A stretch of DNA of 64,000 bases from Notospermus geniculatus (lineage: Eukaryota; Nemertea; Pilidiophora; Heteronemertea; Lineidae), in assembly GCA_002633025.1 (NCBI GenBank), contig NMRB01000127.1, positions 157,097 to 221,096 on the forward strand, read 5' to 3'. The notes under the pieces were generated by a model. That model had not been told where the DNA came from and searched no databases. It saw nothing but the letters and a program-made list of their open reading frames with translations. The translations under genes and the position numbers were made by a program. The stretch's first letter is position 1. Every line of letters begins with the position of its first letter. Positions 12,101 through 22,400 of the stretch are shown piece after piece.

Positions 12101-14027
12101 GTTCTGTCATCCTTCCAGAAACAGATGAAAAACGTACACGGCAGGTATGTGGAGGCCTACGAATATACATGTACTGGTGCAAGTGGGCCAAATGGCATTG
12201 AAGTGATAATGGTGTAAGCTGGACAATCATCAGTCATCAATCACCTCACTGAAATCATGTTTGTGCATCACGCATTGTGTAGGCTATGAATTGAAGAATT
12301 CCTTTCGTTCTTCAGGTGGCGTGGTCACATGGTCTTACGAGAAGTGCCGCGGGAAGAGCGATCGCAACTCCGCCTGAAGATCTTGGCAGCAGATGCGTTG
12401 TTGCACAAGAGAAAACACTGGGGGTATGGCAGACGATGGGAGGGGAACTACCTGGCATCAGTAAGTTGGATATCGTGACTCCAGCTGAGGCTGTGTGTCG
12501 CAGGATTGTGCTTCCCACTGAGGCCTCTTTTTGTCGCCCTAGGCAGCCCTGCTTTCATACCCAGTATGATGGACTTGTCACCTTGACAGCTCTACTTCCA
12601 TGCGCTGTACGGCAGGCTTGTCACCTAGGCAACCCCTCCATCCATACCCAGTATGGCAGACTGGGGGTCTCTTTCACCCTGGTGGTGCGGCCATACCATC
12701 TGAATTTCTTTCCCATTGGTCCTCAGGAGATTGCTGTGATGCCTGGTCCCAGTCGGACTTGTATTCATAAACATTTTTCTTCTAGGTTCATGACAACAGC
12801 AACACTGCCTCATACGTCGAGTCCATTGGACGACTGAAGGGCGCTGACAAATTCTCCAAGGTTTTGTTCTCAAGTATGGCCAAAAAGATGAACAGATTCA
12901 ACAAATGTACAGACAGAGCTATCGTATTCACAGACCAATTCATCTACAAGTTGGACCCCAATAAAAAGTTTAAGAAGCTGAAGAGTGGAATTCCTTTGAC
13001 AAGCGTACGTTGAATGATGCGAAATAGGAGTAGGCGAAATGGGCCGTAACCGATAGGACACTGTCTGTTCTAGAAGCAATACCCACTAGACCTTGTGGCT
13101 GAGGTCTCGTGGAGGAACTGCTCGCTCGGCCTGATAGCTGAGCACCTGTCATGCAGAAGATCCCAGGCCAACCCTTGTACCAAATCAAGTTCCTCCACAC
13201 ACTAGTGGACGGAGCAAGGAATGTAGCTTTTGATGGACAGGCATGGGGGATGAATTTAAGCTGCTTAACTCCTGAGTTCATGGTTATGCATCAGCAAAAC
13301 AGAGCAGAACTGAGGATAAGATTTTTGGGTGTTGCCATTTCATATGGGGCATAGGCCAAGCTTGTTGATTCTATATTTGAAGTACCATAGTGCCCAAACA
13401 CTCCCGACGTACTGTATTAGAAATTCAAGTTGCGTTCCATTCTTTCAGATGACAGGCGTAAGTGTGAGTCCTGGTGAGGACCAGTTGGTTATCGTCCACC
13501 TTCATGGTGGCAATGACCTTGTCATGTGCCTTGATGGGAAAAACATGGATCGAGTGGGAGAGTTAGTGGGCGTACTCTGTCGGGTTTGGCAAAGGTAAGT
13601 ACAGCTGCATTTTGCTGGCCTGTTCAATATATTGAACTGAGAACCAAGCGTCAATGGCATAACTGGCTCTGTAGACAATATTGGGCAAATAAATGTAGGC
13701 CACAGCATGGGAAACTGGAGTGCAAAGACAAAACCTGTGTTGTCAATGAGAGTCACCCTCTCTATTTTGTGAAGAATTGGTCTGACCAGGGATTGAACAC
13801 AGATCCTCAGTGGTGTAAGCATCGATGTTTCCGCTGTACCAGTCTAACAGCCCTCTTTCTGTTTTAGAATTCAGAAGAAGGATCTTCGCGTGATCGTCAA
13901 CAAGCGCCTGAACTGTATGCTGGGAGACAAGTCACGTACAATAAGGATTCAGACGACGGCGGTAAACGGAGGACCGATCATAAAAAAAGATGGTGCAGAC
14001 CTTGTTCTGTTGTGGCCAGGTTCATGA
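175..14027 (+). CDS. MYO1D: Unconventional myosin-Id (class I myosin), complete, 22 coding exons
   Basis: Actin-based motor of the short-tailed class I; the fly orthologue Myo31DF sets left-right chirality and vertebrate MYO1D acts in planar polarity and laterality (family knowledge). Coding exons: 175-272, 4406-4614, 5071-5164, 5942-6107, 6713-6766, 7069-7284, 7372-7584, 7706-7848, 8090-8204, 8520-8630, 8922-8981, 9466-9611, 9903-9957, 10407-10484, 10799-10965, 11172-11376, 11642-11763, 12043-12144, 12316-12460, 12786-13004, 13449-13594, 13868-14027. They total 3024 nt in one frame, 1007 residues, against about 1006 in human MYO1D. Visible: P-loop GESGSGKT (about 103-110), switch [17 protein letters not shown] (about 151-166), switch II DIYGFE (about 387-392), [20 protein letters not shown]-type [12 protein letters not shown], two IQ-like segments around 702-745, and a TH1 tail to the C-terminus. 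The start ATG at 175 was chosen because it aligns with the family N-terminus; the frame stays open upstream to position 1, so an N-terminal extension is possible. Confidence 0.95.
404..640 (+). mobile_element. tRNA-headed SINE (Ser/Leu-like head)
   Basis: The first 80 bases look like a tRNA: an A-box-like TGGTCGAGTGGTCTAA, a middle resembling a long-variable-arm tRNA, and a B box GGGTTCGATCC. A non-tRNA body follows containing AAGCCGTGGT and GGGCAAGTAAAAGACCCC, both also present in the SINE at 26690-26955 on the other strand. It lies in myosin intron 1. A functional tRNA is unlikely because the acceptor stem does not pair well and a body is attached. Confidence 0.6.
657..1516 (+). repeat. Intron-1 segmental direct repeat, copy 1
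   Basis: About 0.85 kb that reappears, nearly identical, at 2914-3733. Shared landmarks are TTAAGATCCAAAAGGGTG at the start, the word CGCCACAACATACAGATAA in the middle and TGGCAGTTACTGTTACTAA at the end. This copy carries a roughly 50-base stretch around 990-1042 that copy 2 lacks. Short reading frames inside are conserved only because the DNA is duplicated; no coding signal was recognised. Confidence 0.9.
1517..2140. repeat. Cluster of CAAACGTTTG palindromes, possible degenerate inverted-repeat element
   Basis: The word AAACGTTT and its variants recur at about 1660, 1938, 1990, 2038 and 2060, mixed with many AACGAAA/TTTCGTT words. The layout resembles a decayed foldback transposon between the two intron-1 repeats, but clear terminal repeats or a target duplication were not found. 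One N lies at about 2130. No gene is recognised. Confidence 0.4.
2195..2345. promoter_or_regulatory. CpG-rich patch with repeated CRE-like sites
   Basis: Unusually CpG-dense for the surrounding intron, with several GACGTCA-type words, including a full TGACGTCA at 2333-2340, and an inverted repeat CTATCCCG...CGGGATAG near 2275-2305. It could be an intronic enhancer or part of a transposon. Nothing beyond motif content supports a function. Confidence 0.3.
2522..2907. mobile_element. Foldback MITE, about 385 bp, AT-rich
   Basis: The terminal segment GGCCATATAAAATTAATAAA and what follows it, ending in ATTCTCATCAC, recurs inverted at the other end, giving about 34 bp of near-perfect terminal inverted repeat. 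The interior is also partly self-complementary (runs of TATATTTTATATTT and their complement). Copy 2 of the intron-1 duplication starts just after it. Superfamily not assigned. Confidence 0.7.
2914..3733 (+). repeat. Intron-1 segmental direct repeat, copy 2
   Basis: Second copy of the unit at 657-1516, with a short insertion after GGCCTATGCCAACTC, another around CGTATTTATTT, and loss of the roughly 50-base block present in copy 1. The low divergence implies a recent duplication. It abuts the foldback element on its left, which hints that the element was involved in the event (inference). Confidence 0.9.
5700..5870 (+). mobile_element. SINE-like repeat, group B (CAGTGGAAACA head)
   Basis: Contains GCACAGTGGAAACATCAGGG, a B-box-like GGGCTCGATCCCCAG and a downstream GGTTTCCTCTTACATTA. 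The same order occurs at 42690-42860 and 55010-55160, and the head alone at about 46690-46750. A tRNA-derived origin is likely from the spaced A- and B-box words. It lies in myosin intron 3. Confidence 0.55.
6238..6461. mobile_element. MITE with about 50-bp terminal inverted repeats
   Basis: The left end GCCCATGTCACACTCTCCCG is matched inverted by the right end CGGGACAGTGTGACACGGGC, and the pairing continues inward through CACCCGATGGCC. Flanking TTA triplets (6235-6237 and 6462-6464) could be a Harbinger-type TWA duplication, though the terminal base is not symmetric. The interior carries the GAAGACCCC motif discussed in the findings. It lies in myosin intron 4. Confidence 0.75.
6320..6375 (+). 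ncRNA. Hammerhead-like motif remnant, copy A
   Basis: CTGAAGA is followed by a short stem-loop (GACCCC...GGGATC), then GGAAA, then an AT hairpin ending ATTC. This is the strand order CUGANGA, stem II, GAAA, stem III, C17 of a hammerhead ribozyme. Stem I pairs poorly and one arm carries a mismatch. It may be a decayed ribozyme from a Penelope-like or retrozyme element, or coincidence; activity is not implied. Confidence 0.3.
8384..8502. mobile_element. Small MITE, 119 bp
   Basis: Terminal inverted repeats GGGCCGTATTCAAAAAGGGT and its complement frame a short interior. AATG occurs directly on both sides (8380-8383 and 8503-8506) and is a candidate target duplication. It lies in myosin intron 9, just before exon 10. 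Confidence 0.7.
8655..8850 (+). mobile_element. tRNA-derived SINE fragment, GGTTCGAATCCCACAAGAAC type
   Basis: The B-box word GGGTTCGAATCCCACAAGAA is followed by CTGCTCATGACAAGAGC. Close relatives are at about 24640-24760 (GAACTGCTGATGACAAGAAG) and, more diverged, at 10160-10300 and 50490-50630. The 5' half is too diverged to place an A box with certainty. Confidence 0.5.
9082..9276. mobile_element. Foldback MITE with about 60-bp arms
   Basis: The left arm GATCTGCACATTTCTGCTGA continues through GCAAACACAACCTC and pairs with the right arm that ends in GCGGAAATGCGCAGATC. The spacer is about 70 bp. Weaker complementarity extends outward on both sides, so the true element may be larger (about 9040-9300). 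It lies in myosin intron 11. Confidence 0.65.
10160..10300 (+). mobile_element. tRNA-derived SINE fragment
   Basis: A B-box-like GGTCACGGGTTCGAATCCCA with the trailing ATAAGGACTACTCACTAAGT resembles the repeats at 8655 and 24640. An earlier tRNA-like stretch with GTTCAATCCCC at about 10090 may be a second fragment. Both lie in myosin intron 13. Confidence 0.4.
10568..10699. mobile_element. PIF/Harbinger-type MITE, 132 bp
   Basis: The termini GGCTGACTTTACAT and ATGTAAAGTCAGCC are perfect inverted repeats, and looser pairing continues inward for about 40 bp (GCGGCAGGAACA against TGTTCTTGTCGC). The trinucleotide TAA stands directly at both flanks (10565-10567 and 10700-10702), matching the TWA target duplication of PIF/Harbinger elements. 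It lies in myosin intron 14. Confidence 0.75.
11424..11478 (+). ncRNA. Hammerhead-like motif remnant, copy B
   Basis: Same family as 6320-6375, with a perfect stem II (GACCCC-GGTT-GGGGTC), then GAAA and a perfect AATTC/GAATT hairpin ending in C. The upstream core is altered (CTTGAAAA), so this copy is presumably dead. Confidence 0.25.
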
Positions 14028-14318
14028 GATTTTTATGACTGTTTACTGCTGATCTGTCAAAACCACGCTTGTCATTAGCAGAGTGGCCTGTTTTTCAATT
14101 GAATCTGAATCTGAAGTGAAACTAAAGCTTACCGATTAGATCACATGATTAATGAACCAATTGGATCACATGAATATAAAAGATTTGGCTATATTGCCAA
14201 TAGACTTAATGTAAACGTTATTACCAGCAGATTAACTATATATTGACTTATATATCCATTATGGAAATTATATTATTTTGTACTAATTTTGCACATAAAA
14301 AATTATGATAATGATCTA

Positions 14319-14324
14319 AATAAA
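14319..14324 (+). terminator. Candidate MYO1D polyadenylation signal
   Basis: First AATAAA downstream of the myosin stop codon, about 290 bp into an AT-rich 3' region. Sequence match only. Confidence 0.4.
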
Positions 14325-15070
14325 TTATGATAAGATAATTTGGGCCACCCTGTCTCAGTCTGCTTTGAGCATGTGTTTCTTGGTTTAGCCTATGTGTGCC
14401 ATGAGATGTGTGTGTTTTATTCTATTATGAACCCACCAGTACTTTGGTTGCCATTTGTGACGCTCAATGATGGAAACATAGGTTGTTCACGCCTACAAAG
14501 TAACAATGACGCAAGTTAGCTTTTAGAAAAATTGACAAGAACTGGTTAAGCCATGGTTAGCATTTTGTGGGCATACCTGGTACCTACATGTAAAATTAAA
14601 GGTGTATTGTGTGATTTTCTATCTAGTAAGGAAATGTTGTCTCAGTGTAGATGTATTACGTAATTCCTGTGTAAAAAATGTGACAATAGCTATTTTTATT
14701 TTCACTGCAGAAGAATTACGGCTTTTGTGCCTCATTGTGAGATTCTCACCTTTTTATTTTGGGTGTGCATCACTGCCTATTGATGTTATGAACTCAGATC
14801 TGTACTGTCTCTTCCATTATATACTCATATCTCACATATCATACTCATATCCTCGATATTGCTGATTTCCATGACAATTTTATATCTTTCTTTGTACATG
14901 AATATATCATACCGGTACTCATATCTGATTTATACTGCTGTTCTGTCTGTTTACTCAAGAAGGCCATTTGTGAAGTGAAGACAAATCATTCCAGAGATCG
15001 TGCTTGAATATTTAGTCGCAGACTGCACACATGTACCCACATTTATAATTGCTGCTGTATGGTTAGGTTC

Positions 15071-15221
15071 CTGGGACCTTATTCATGAAGCTGTCGTAAC
15101 TTACTGGAGTGCCTGAACTATTGTCCATTTGCAGACAACCTATTGTACACTATCAGCCTGACGAAGGATTTGTATGCCCTTGCTTAAAGTTATGCGGCGG
15201 CCTTTGTGAATAAGGTCCCAG
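15071..15221. mobile_element. Small MITE, 151 bp
   Basis: Perfect 15-bp ends CTGGGACCTTATTCA and its complement. The terminal words resemble those of the MITE at 8384-8502 (GGGCCGTATTCA), suggesting related elements. No convincing target duplication was found. Confidence 0.65.
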
Positions 15222-15325
15222 CTGTCTGATTAATACATAATTGTCACATCTTGGTTTTAAAGGCCAGTCGACACTTCAGTTGGATGGCATCACAGATGCC
15301 GAGTTGGTTTACACTCTCTGATCAG

Positions 15326-15467
15326 GGTTTCTGCCAGAAATATTTTTGAGGGTATGCATTTCTTCAAAAGCAACAAAAACCCCATGAAAGTAAAGAAAAT
15401 GGCCCTTTTCTGTTCCTTTGAGGGTACTCAGTGCATACCCTGAGTACCCTCTGGCGGAAACACTGCT
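15326..15467. mobile_element. hAT-like MITE
   Basis: Imperfect terminal inverted repeats CAGGGTTTCTGCCAGA and, from the other side, CAGTGTTTCCGCCAGAGGG; pairing extends inward through GGGTATGCA. A CAGNGTTTCYNCC start is typical of hAT elements. An 8-bp target duplication was not evident. Confidence 0.5.
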
Positions 15468-17136
15468 GGTCATAAATCAACTTGGGGTTGTGGTTGGAAG
15501 AGGGTGCTGACTGAAGAGTAAACCTGCCTAAAGTCTTTGCATTTTACATTGCTGAATCTTTTGTCCCATCAGGTGAGTTAGTTTAGGCCTAGTATTACTT
15601 CCACTAACAAGTTGTGACAGGGTCTTTTTTTCTACTTCTTAGTTCATTGGTTTACTTGTACTGCTGATGATGTGTTCTTTAAAATATGGTCTTTCTAAGT
15701 TCCTCTACACCATATGTCTCAACCCTGTGGTTAACAGCTGTTGCACATGCACCTTGGGGCCTATGGTTGTGCAAACATGTCTACATGCATTTCACTTGTA
15801 CATAGCTGATGTACGACTTTATTTTTTTAAAACCCGAGTCTTTGCTTGTTTGTACATTAGTTGTACGTTATGTTACCGTACTTTGTTTTTATTGCCTTGC
15901 CAAATGATTTGTCATCTCCAAGAGTTTTTCATTCAGTCAGTTTTTCAATCAGACTCCTAATCACACTCCTGAGTGGTTGAGTTGATGCATTTAACTAGGA
16001 TATCCCCGGTGATATTTTGTAGCAAAATAAAAAATTCAAAGTATTTTTAGCACACCATTCCATTAATAAACTGCCTATGATATTCTGTAGATGAATATTT
16101 CATGTTGACAATGTCCCAAGACAATTTGCCTACCTCATTTTGTGCTTCGAAGCAATTGGTTTTGTCTGTCAGTCTTTCTCTTCATTCCAAATTTGGATAT
16201 CCAGATGACGTAAACATAAAACGTCAGCGAGATACACCAGGTGTGTTCCACTTGGGACATTCCAGAGTTTAAATTCCATGTGCTGTATGTGTTTGCGATG
16301 ACATATTAAGCTAATAAAAATACAGAAGACATGAGATATCAAGGTGTTACACTTCTCTTTGTATATGGAATGGTCAAGGGAGGTAATGGTGTACATGAAC
16401 ATACATACACCCATCGATTCTTCTGATGAACGATTGTATACAACATCGATACCAAGAGTACCTTTGGGAGGCCCTGGTGCCCTCCTTGGTTGAGACATGT
16501 CCTCGGTACAGAGGTAAAGATGGACATCAATACCGGGGACTGTCCTCAATAGACAGATAGCAACATGAAATCAATTAACGAAAACAGCAAGCAACCAATG
16601 AAATGCAATCAATATTGTAGGCGTACAGGTTGAAAAGTTCATGCAACATCCTGGTCAACTTGGGACATTCCACTACCTATTGCTCACTCCAATGACAAGT
16701 GTTAAGGCCCGAACCCTCTGACGCGTTTTCACGCAGCGGGAAAACACACCGGCAGAAAATGCTTTGTTAAAAGGCAGCGGACTGAGAAAATAAAGGACTT
16801 GTTGGGCAGTGATGAAACCGCGGCGGCAAAACGCGACAGTGGCTTCAGGCCTTTAGGGTTTCATCACACCACACTCATACCTGAACATGCATGGTCACGC
16901 ACTCCCCAAATGATCAAACAACTGAAGACACTTTACTTGATAAATTCTTTTTTCTATCCAAATTTGAACTTTACAATACAACTGTACATCAATTTTAAGA
17001 ACCATCAAATAAACATGGTTCTGATGAAAGAATGCACTAAGTTTCATAGAAACTACACATCAGCAGGCACAACTAACGTATTTACACGAAATGCATGGAA
17101 CGGTTGACAGGAACTGAAAATGGTTTGAAGAAGGTG

Positions 17137-18840
17137 CTAGCTCTCCATTGCTTCCTCTGCTTGATCACCACCTTGTACGTTAAGATCCTCAGAGATGGGG
17201 GACTGTTCACTTCCCTGTGGAGCACCAACAGTTCGTTTTGCCGCTTTGTTCCTGTTTTTCTCACTCCCACCATTATCACGTCTGTCCCTATTGTCCGTCT
17301 GTCCCTCTCCACTGGCACGCCTCTTTTCATTCTTTCTCTGTTTTCTTTCCTTCTTACCGCCACCAGATGTGTTAGAATCTTGATGTGATTTCTGCTTTTT
17401 CTGAAAATTCACTTCAGGCTTTCCTAAACTAGACTTGTCCCCCTGTTTTGGCTTTTGTTTCCTTTTTTCATTGCGTTTGTCCTCTTCTATCTTGCCTCTC
17501 CAGTATACATCATACGGGCCAGGGGGCTGGTACCTTCAAAACAAAACAACAAAACAGCCTTAACTACAGGGCATCATGTGCCAAGAAGTAGATGCAACAG
17601 GAAGTTGTTTTACAACACTCATTTTCAGGGCATACTTGTGAAGATAAGGCCATATCCCCAGTGTCTCCTTAGAGAAAACATTAACCCAATAGAGCCCATG
17701 CCACTCTAAACCGCCCTGCCGTGAGCTGCCTAGAAGACCATGCCCACTTTTTGACAAAAATCCTCATCACCTCTAATGTAGAAATCAAAATCGCCAATTA
17801 CTGCCGGCACCGCCACGTCTCCAGACACCGAGACCCCCTTGACTCATTACACTGTTCTCTATTCAGCTTAATGTAGTGGCATTTCAGGGCGGTGAAAGGT
17901 ACAGATGGAAAGTGCAAAAAAATAGGCGGCTCTATTGGGTTAAGAAACCCTGATGTCTTTAAAATTATGATCATGTACTTACCCAGGTTCATTGGGGTCC
18001 AATGGCTCTTTAGATAGCAAAATCTTGATGACTGGTATATCAACATTGACTTTTAACCTGCAAGGATGAGGAAGCGTAAACCTGTGTCCATCTTAAAATA
18101 GAAGTTTGATGAAGAATCCAGGAGGAAATGGCCCTACTTACACATCTAATCCCTCCATCTTTGGTTGCCATATCTCCTCAAATCTGCAAAGAGGAGAATT
18201 GTGACGGACTCAATCACATTGTAGTGCAGAACTGGCAGAGGCTGAGAAACACCATTCCATCTTAGCAACGGACACTAGGCCAAACACATACCTTCTGAAA
18301 CTTAATTTAGTTATCTGGTGCAGCCTGAAGTTGGGTTCAACCAGCCTTTTGAATATTTCAGCACAAGAGATGGCTTTAGATGCCGCTTTTCCTGTTGCAG
18401 TCCAGACAATCTGTTTGACACCTTGTTCCTGAAAAGGTCATTAAAGAAGCTGCTGGTATAATTCTTAGAAATAACGGTTAAACACCACCCAGATCTGATA
18501 CTGTGTCAATCTATGCAGCTAGGGTAGATGGAAAATCTTGGGTGAATATTTCGGTGGCTCAAGGAATAGAACTGAAGAAGAGCACAGTCACAGAATTCTG
18601 TCAGTTTTTCATGGATCTACAGTACATCCCAGTTGTCTGCACTAATAGTGCCACTATGAACTGGCCGGAACAGAGAGTTGGCTACCTTTATTCTTCTCTT
18701 GGCATAGTCTACGAGATTCCTGATTTTACTGCCTGTGTTGACCTTCATGTTTACAACTGAGTCTGCCATTGTACCAGGGACCTGGAAACGGTCATCCTCA
18801 GCTTGGCTTGTACGAGTTTCTAGCTTTTCATAGTGCTCCA
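17137..18840 (-). CDS. RPP25: RNase P/MRP subunit p25-like (Alba domain), nearly complete
   Basis: Rpp25 pairs with Rpp20 to bind the P3 stem of RNase P and RNase MRP RNA in tRNA and rRNA processing (family knowledge). Exons on the minus strand: 18840-18686, 18428-18292, 18183-18142, 18057-17983, 17533-17137; all junctions are GT-AG and phases agree. The Alba fold is clear: GSKIRNLVDYAKRRI, then VKQIVWTATGKAASKAISCA, EIFKRLV, LHQITKLSFRR, and IKILLSKEPLDPNEPGYQPP. The first exon begins TGGAGCACTATGAAAAG, so the start codon would be split (A|TG) and its first base comes from an upstream exon; this gives MEHYEKLE, matching human RPP25L MEHYRK, and about 268 residues. The tail of about 130 residues after GYQPPGPYDVYW is rich in K, E, R, Q and G and is longer than in human RPP25 (199 residues) or RPP25L (163). 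A downstream ATG (MADSVVNM) is the alternative start. Confidence 0.88.
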
Positions 18841-19444
18841 CTAGAATTAGACAGAATGCATAAATGAACGAATACCGGTCGGTAGCGGTAGGGTAGGCCA
18901 ACGAATTAATTAAAAAATTGGCCTAGCCCTAGCTATCAAAAATTGAGGCAAAACAGAACGGCAATGTGCCAATGTCAATAAATTGAGAATGCGCCTCCAT
19001 CCAGACCAGACTCCATCAACAGACAATACTGCATGTGAGCATACAATACAAGATGTAGTTTTTCATTTTGGTTCACCCTGTAGCCTGAGTGAAAAGCAAT
19101 GCACACATTATGTACAGCACACTGCATGTAGATTTTTGGGCTTCACTCCGGTGTAGTATTTTTTGCTATACAACTGTCTTTAGGAACGGAAAACAAAACT
19201 ATGCCTCATTACAGTGAACATGAATCAATGAAGAACGGATTACAAACGCCTGGCGTACTCATGGTATTCCCTGCATGTCTTTATTTGATAATAAACTTCA
19301 GGAAAGTGAAAAGTGGCACACGACGCAGGACACTGGTTCCCGTCTCTGCCCTGCACATGCTACACGGCCGCACCAGCTGATAGACTGGTTCGACGTCCAT
19401 CGTCCGACCAACCACCTAGCGGTGAATTCACAAACTAATCCATC
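18841..19444. promoter_or_regulatory. Putative bidirectional promoter of RPP25 (-) and RBM45 (+)
   Basis: The two genes are head-to-head. A candidate RPP25 first exon ends in ATGA followed by GTACGC on the minus strand near 19263, which would splice to TGGAGCAC and give an MMEHYEK start. If correct, the two start codons are about 180 bp apart. The donor is not strong, so the exon is tentative. No TATA box was seen. Confidence 0.4.
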
Positions 19445-22400
19445 ATGGCGAACCGACGAGAATCGGGCAGTGAAGAAGTGCCACCATTTAGTCGGTTGTT
19501 CATCATCCACGACAGGGGGATCGAGTCTGCGACCATCCGGGAGGCCTTTGAAAAATATGGAACCATCCAGGATCTCCATATGGTCAAAGATCGACGGACG
19601 CTTGAACCTAAAGGTACCGAAAATTTGTCCAGTTCCGACTCTTTTTGTTTTGTACACTTTGCCTACCGTGGTTACACTGCATTGCCACTGCACATGCACT
19701 GATGCATGCAGTGGTAGCATGGTAGTGCATTATTAGGCCTAGGCCTAGCCATGTACATACAGCATGCCTAGGTCTTCTGCATTAGCATACATAATGTACA
19801 TGATGTACACACGTCACATGTAATGGTAATGACCAGATGACAGACCGTTTAGTTTAGGCCTAATTTAAAAACATGAAAAAATTACGGTCAATTTTAGAGA
19901 TTTAGCAAACCCTACCATACCAGTTCAGTACCACCCGGCTGGCTGTAGCGTAGGCCTAGGCGGCTAGGGCTAGGCCTACCCTAGGCGTTAGCTAAAATGC
20001 TACCCCGTCCTCCCGCATTCGTTTGCTGGTGCCGGTGGCGTAACTAGCCTAGGCGTGCCCCAAATATGCCCTGCATGCTGGCGGTATAAGTGTTGGCCTA
20101 ATTAGGCCTACAGTTCCAGTAGGGCCTACATGTAGGCCTACATGATAGCTAATTATGATGAGTTGGAATATTCTATTCAGTTCAGGAATGCATGAACGTG
20201 ATGAAAGATTCAAGTTGTCATTGACTGCTTTTGTCTGTTAATGTCTTCAGGTTTCTCTTATGTGAAGTTTGAGCGCACTTCTGATGCTGCTCTTGCTATG
20301 GAGAAGATGAATGGCCTGTGCCTGGATGGGAGCAACAAAAAGATCAAGGTTGGTACCAATGGAGTAATTGGAAATAAATCAGGCCCCGGTGCTCAATCAT
20401 ACAACTCTTTTTGGCTAGAGAAAAGTAGGTGTATATCTCATGGTTTTCTTTAGAGACAAATTTTGATAGAATCCACCTGCTCGTAGTCGTAACCTCTGGA
20501 TGTTTTCTCAAGTATCCAATTTCCTAACTTTCTCTACAATATTTTCAGGTGGTTTTGGCCAACAGTAAAGATGAGGGGAGTTACCGTGATCCGTTGGAGG
20601 ATGAAAAGATGTTGCGGATCTTTGTTGTGATTCCAAAGGACTTTGGAAATAGAGATCTGCGGAAGAGTTTTGAGGTACTGGTGCAACTGATTGACATTGA
20701 GGCCAAATTTCCTCCCTTCACCAGAGCTGCCAACAGCTACATTTGTTTGGATTTTGCTGGGGTTGGTAGAGAATTGTTGGAAGAGCCTTCAACTCTGACA
20801 TGAGCTGACCATTGCTTCCCCAACACAAGCACATTTCCTTATTTTCAATATTTTGATCGATAATTTTTTTTCCTCCAGGAATTTGGAGACATCGAATATG
20901 TGAATATTGTGAGGGATCGTAAGAGTGGAGACCCTAAGGGTTTCGGATATGTAAAGTTCCGTCGGGCATACCATGCTGCATTGGCGATTGAAAAGAGTGA
21001 ATCAAGTAAGCCTTTAAATTGTTCTCAAGGGGGCCTCTCTGTTAGTGGTATTCTCTTTCTCAGGAAAACATACATCTCAACTTATGTTATCTACAACCAG
21101 AACTTTTGTCTGTCACACTGATAAATCGCATCACTTGTTTACAAACATTCTCTCTCTCATTTGATTCGTAGAGTTCAAGGCCAAATTTGCCGATCCTCCC
21201 AACAGAGACCGAGAAGGTGGCCCCCCAATGAAGAGGGGGCGTGAACAATATGATGAGTATGAGGACCGTTACCGTGGCCCTAGAGGAGGGCGAGCGGATG
21301 ACTACTTCGATGACAGCAGGAGAGGATATTATGACCCAATACCGCCAAAGTTAATGCAAAATAGAGGGCGTAAGTACTGGTTATCCGCAACAAAACTGGA
21401 TCTTCTAAGCTTCCTTGCCATAAACTCAAGCAGGCAGAGCCCCAATGTATTTAGATAGAGCACAGTACATTTTACACTACACTAACATCGGCGGATGCAA
21501 GGACTTTTTGAACTCAACAGAGTGTGGCTTTAAATTGGTGCTGAACATGATGTCACATAATCTTATTTTACAGTGATGGAACAAATGCAGATGCAGGCAA
21601 GCATGGGATTGAGCATGAACAGTGGAATGAGCATGGGCCTAGGAATGAGGGATGAGGGTGGTATGGGCATGGCCATGGGTGATATGGGAAGCCCAGTGGA
21701 GGTGGAAGCCATGGTCACGAGTTCCCATGTCGTGCGACCACAGCTACATAAGTTATTTGATCTCATTCCTGGACTGGAATTCTTCAACTACAACAAGACA
21801 ACAGGTATATTCAACGTGTGAGAGATTTTGTGTCCTGGTCTGGTTATCTAAATAATGATATGAAGCTTTTAGAACATGTAGAATTCATTTTCCACTGTAG
21901 TACAGTCTGAAAGTGCTTCACAATAGGGCCTACCCCATCCTCGCCAGGAACCTCAGTGGGGAACTCAAGGCATACATGGAGCAGCTCAATCAACCCATCA
22001 TTTGAATTTTTCAAATGAGTTGAAAATAATCTATGTCTGTATTCATTTGACTTTAGCCTCTGTTATTTGCTTTTCAAGGACTAGTTGTGGTTCGGTATGC
22101 CACCCCGGAGGCTGCTGCCCGTTGTGTTGAGAAGATGAGTGGGCTGGAGTACCCTCCTGGTAATCCAATTGGCGTGCGTTATGCAAGAGGGGGGAGAAGG
22201 TGAGGCTGGCATTTCGTAGTTCATCAGTTTGTTTTCTTGTGGAGGTCATGTGGGCAGTGGGATGTAATGCAGATGATTCATTTACCTTTCTCATTTTGTT
22301 TAGACGTGATGAGCCTGTAGGTGGCATGTCAGGTCCGAATAGTTTGGATGTCTCATCCATCATTGATAACCTGAAGGGTCATCCCAATGCCGGCCATCTG

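Larger units (their letters stand above)
14028..17136. other. MYO1D 3' UTR and tail-to-tail spacer with RPP25
   Basis: AT-rich, with no recognisable coding exon. The first canonical AATAAA after the myosin stop is at about 14319-14324, and further AATAAA words occur near 16020, so the 3' UTR may be about 0.3 kb or up to 2 kb. Two small transposons (15071-15221 and 15326-15467) lie inside. The 126-codon antisense frame near 16169-16549 shows no family features and was not called. Confidence 0.5.
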
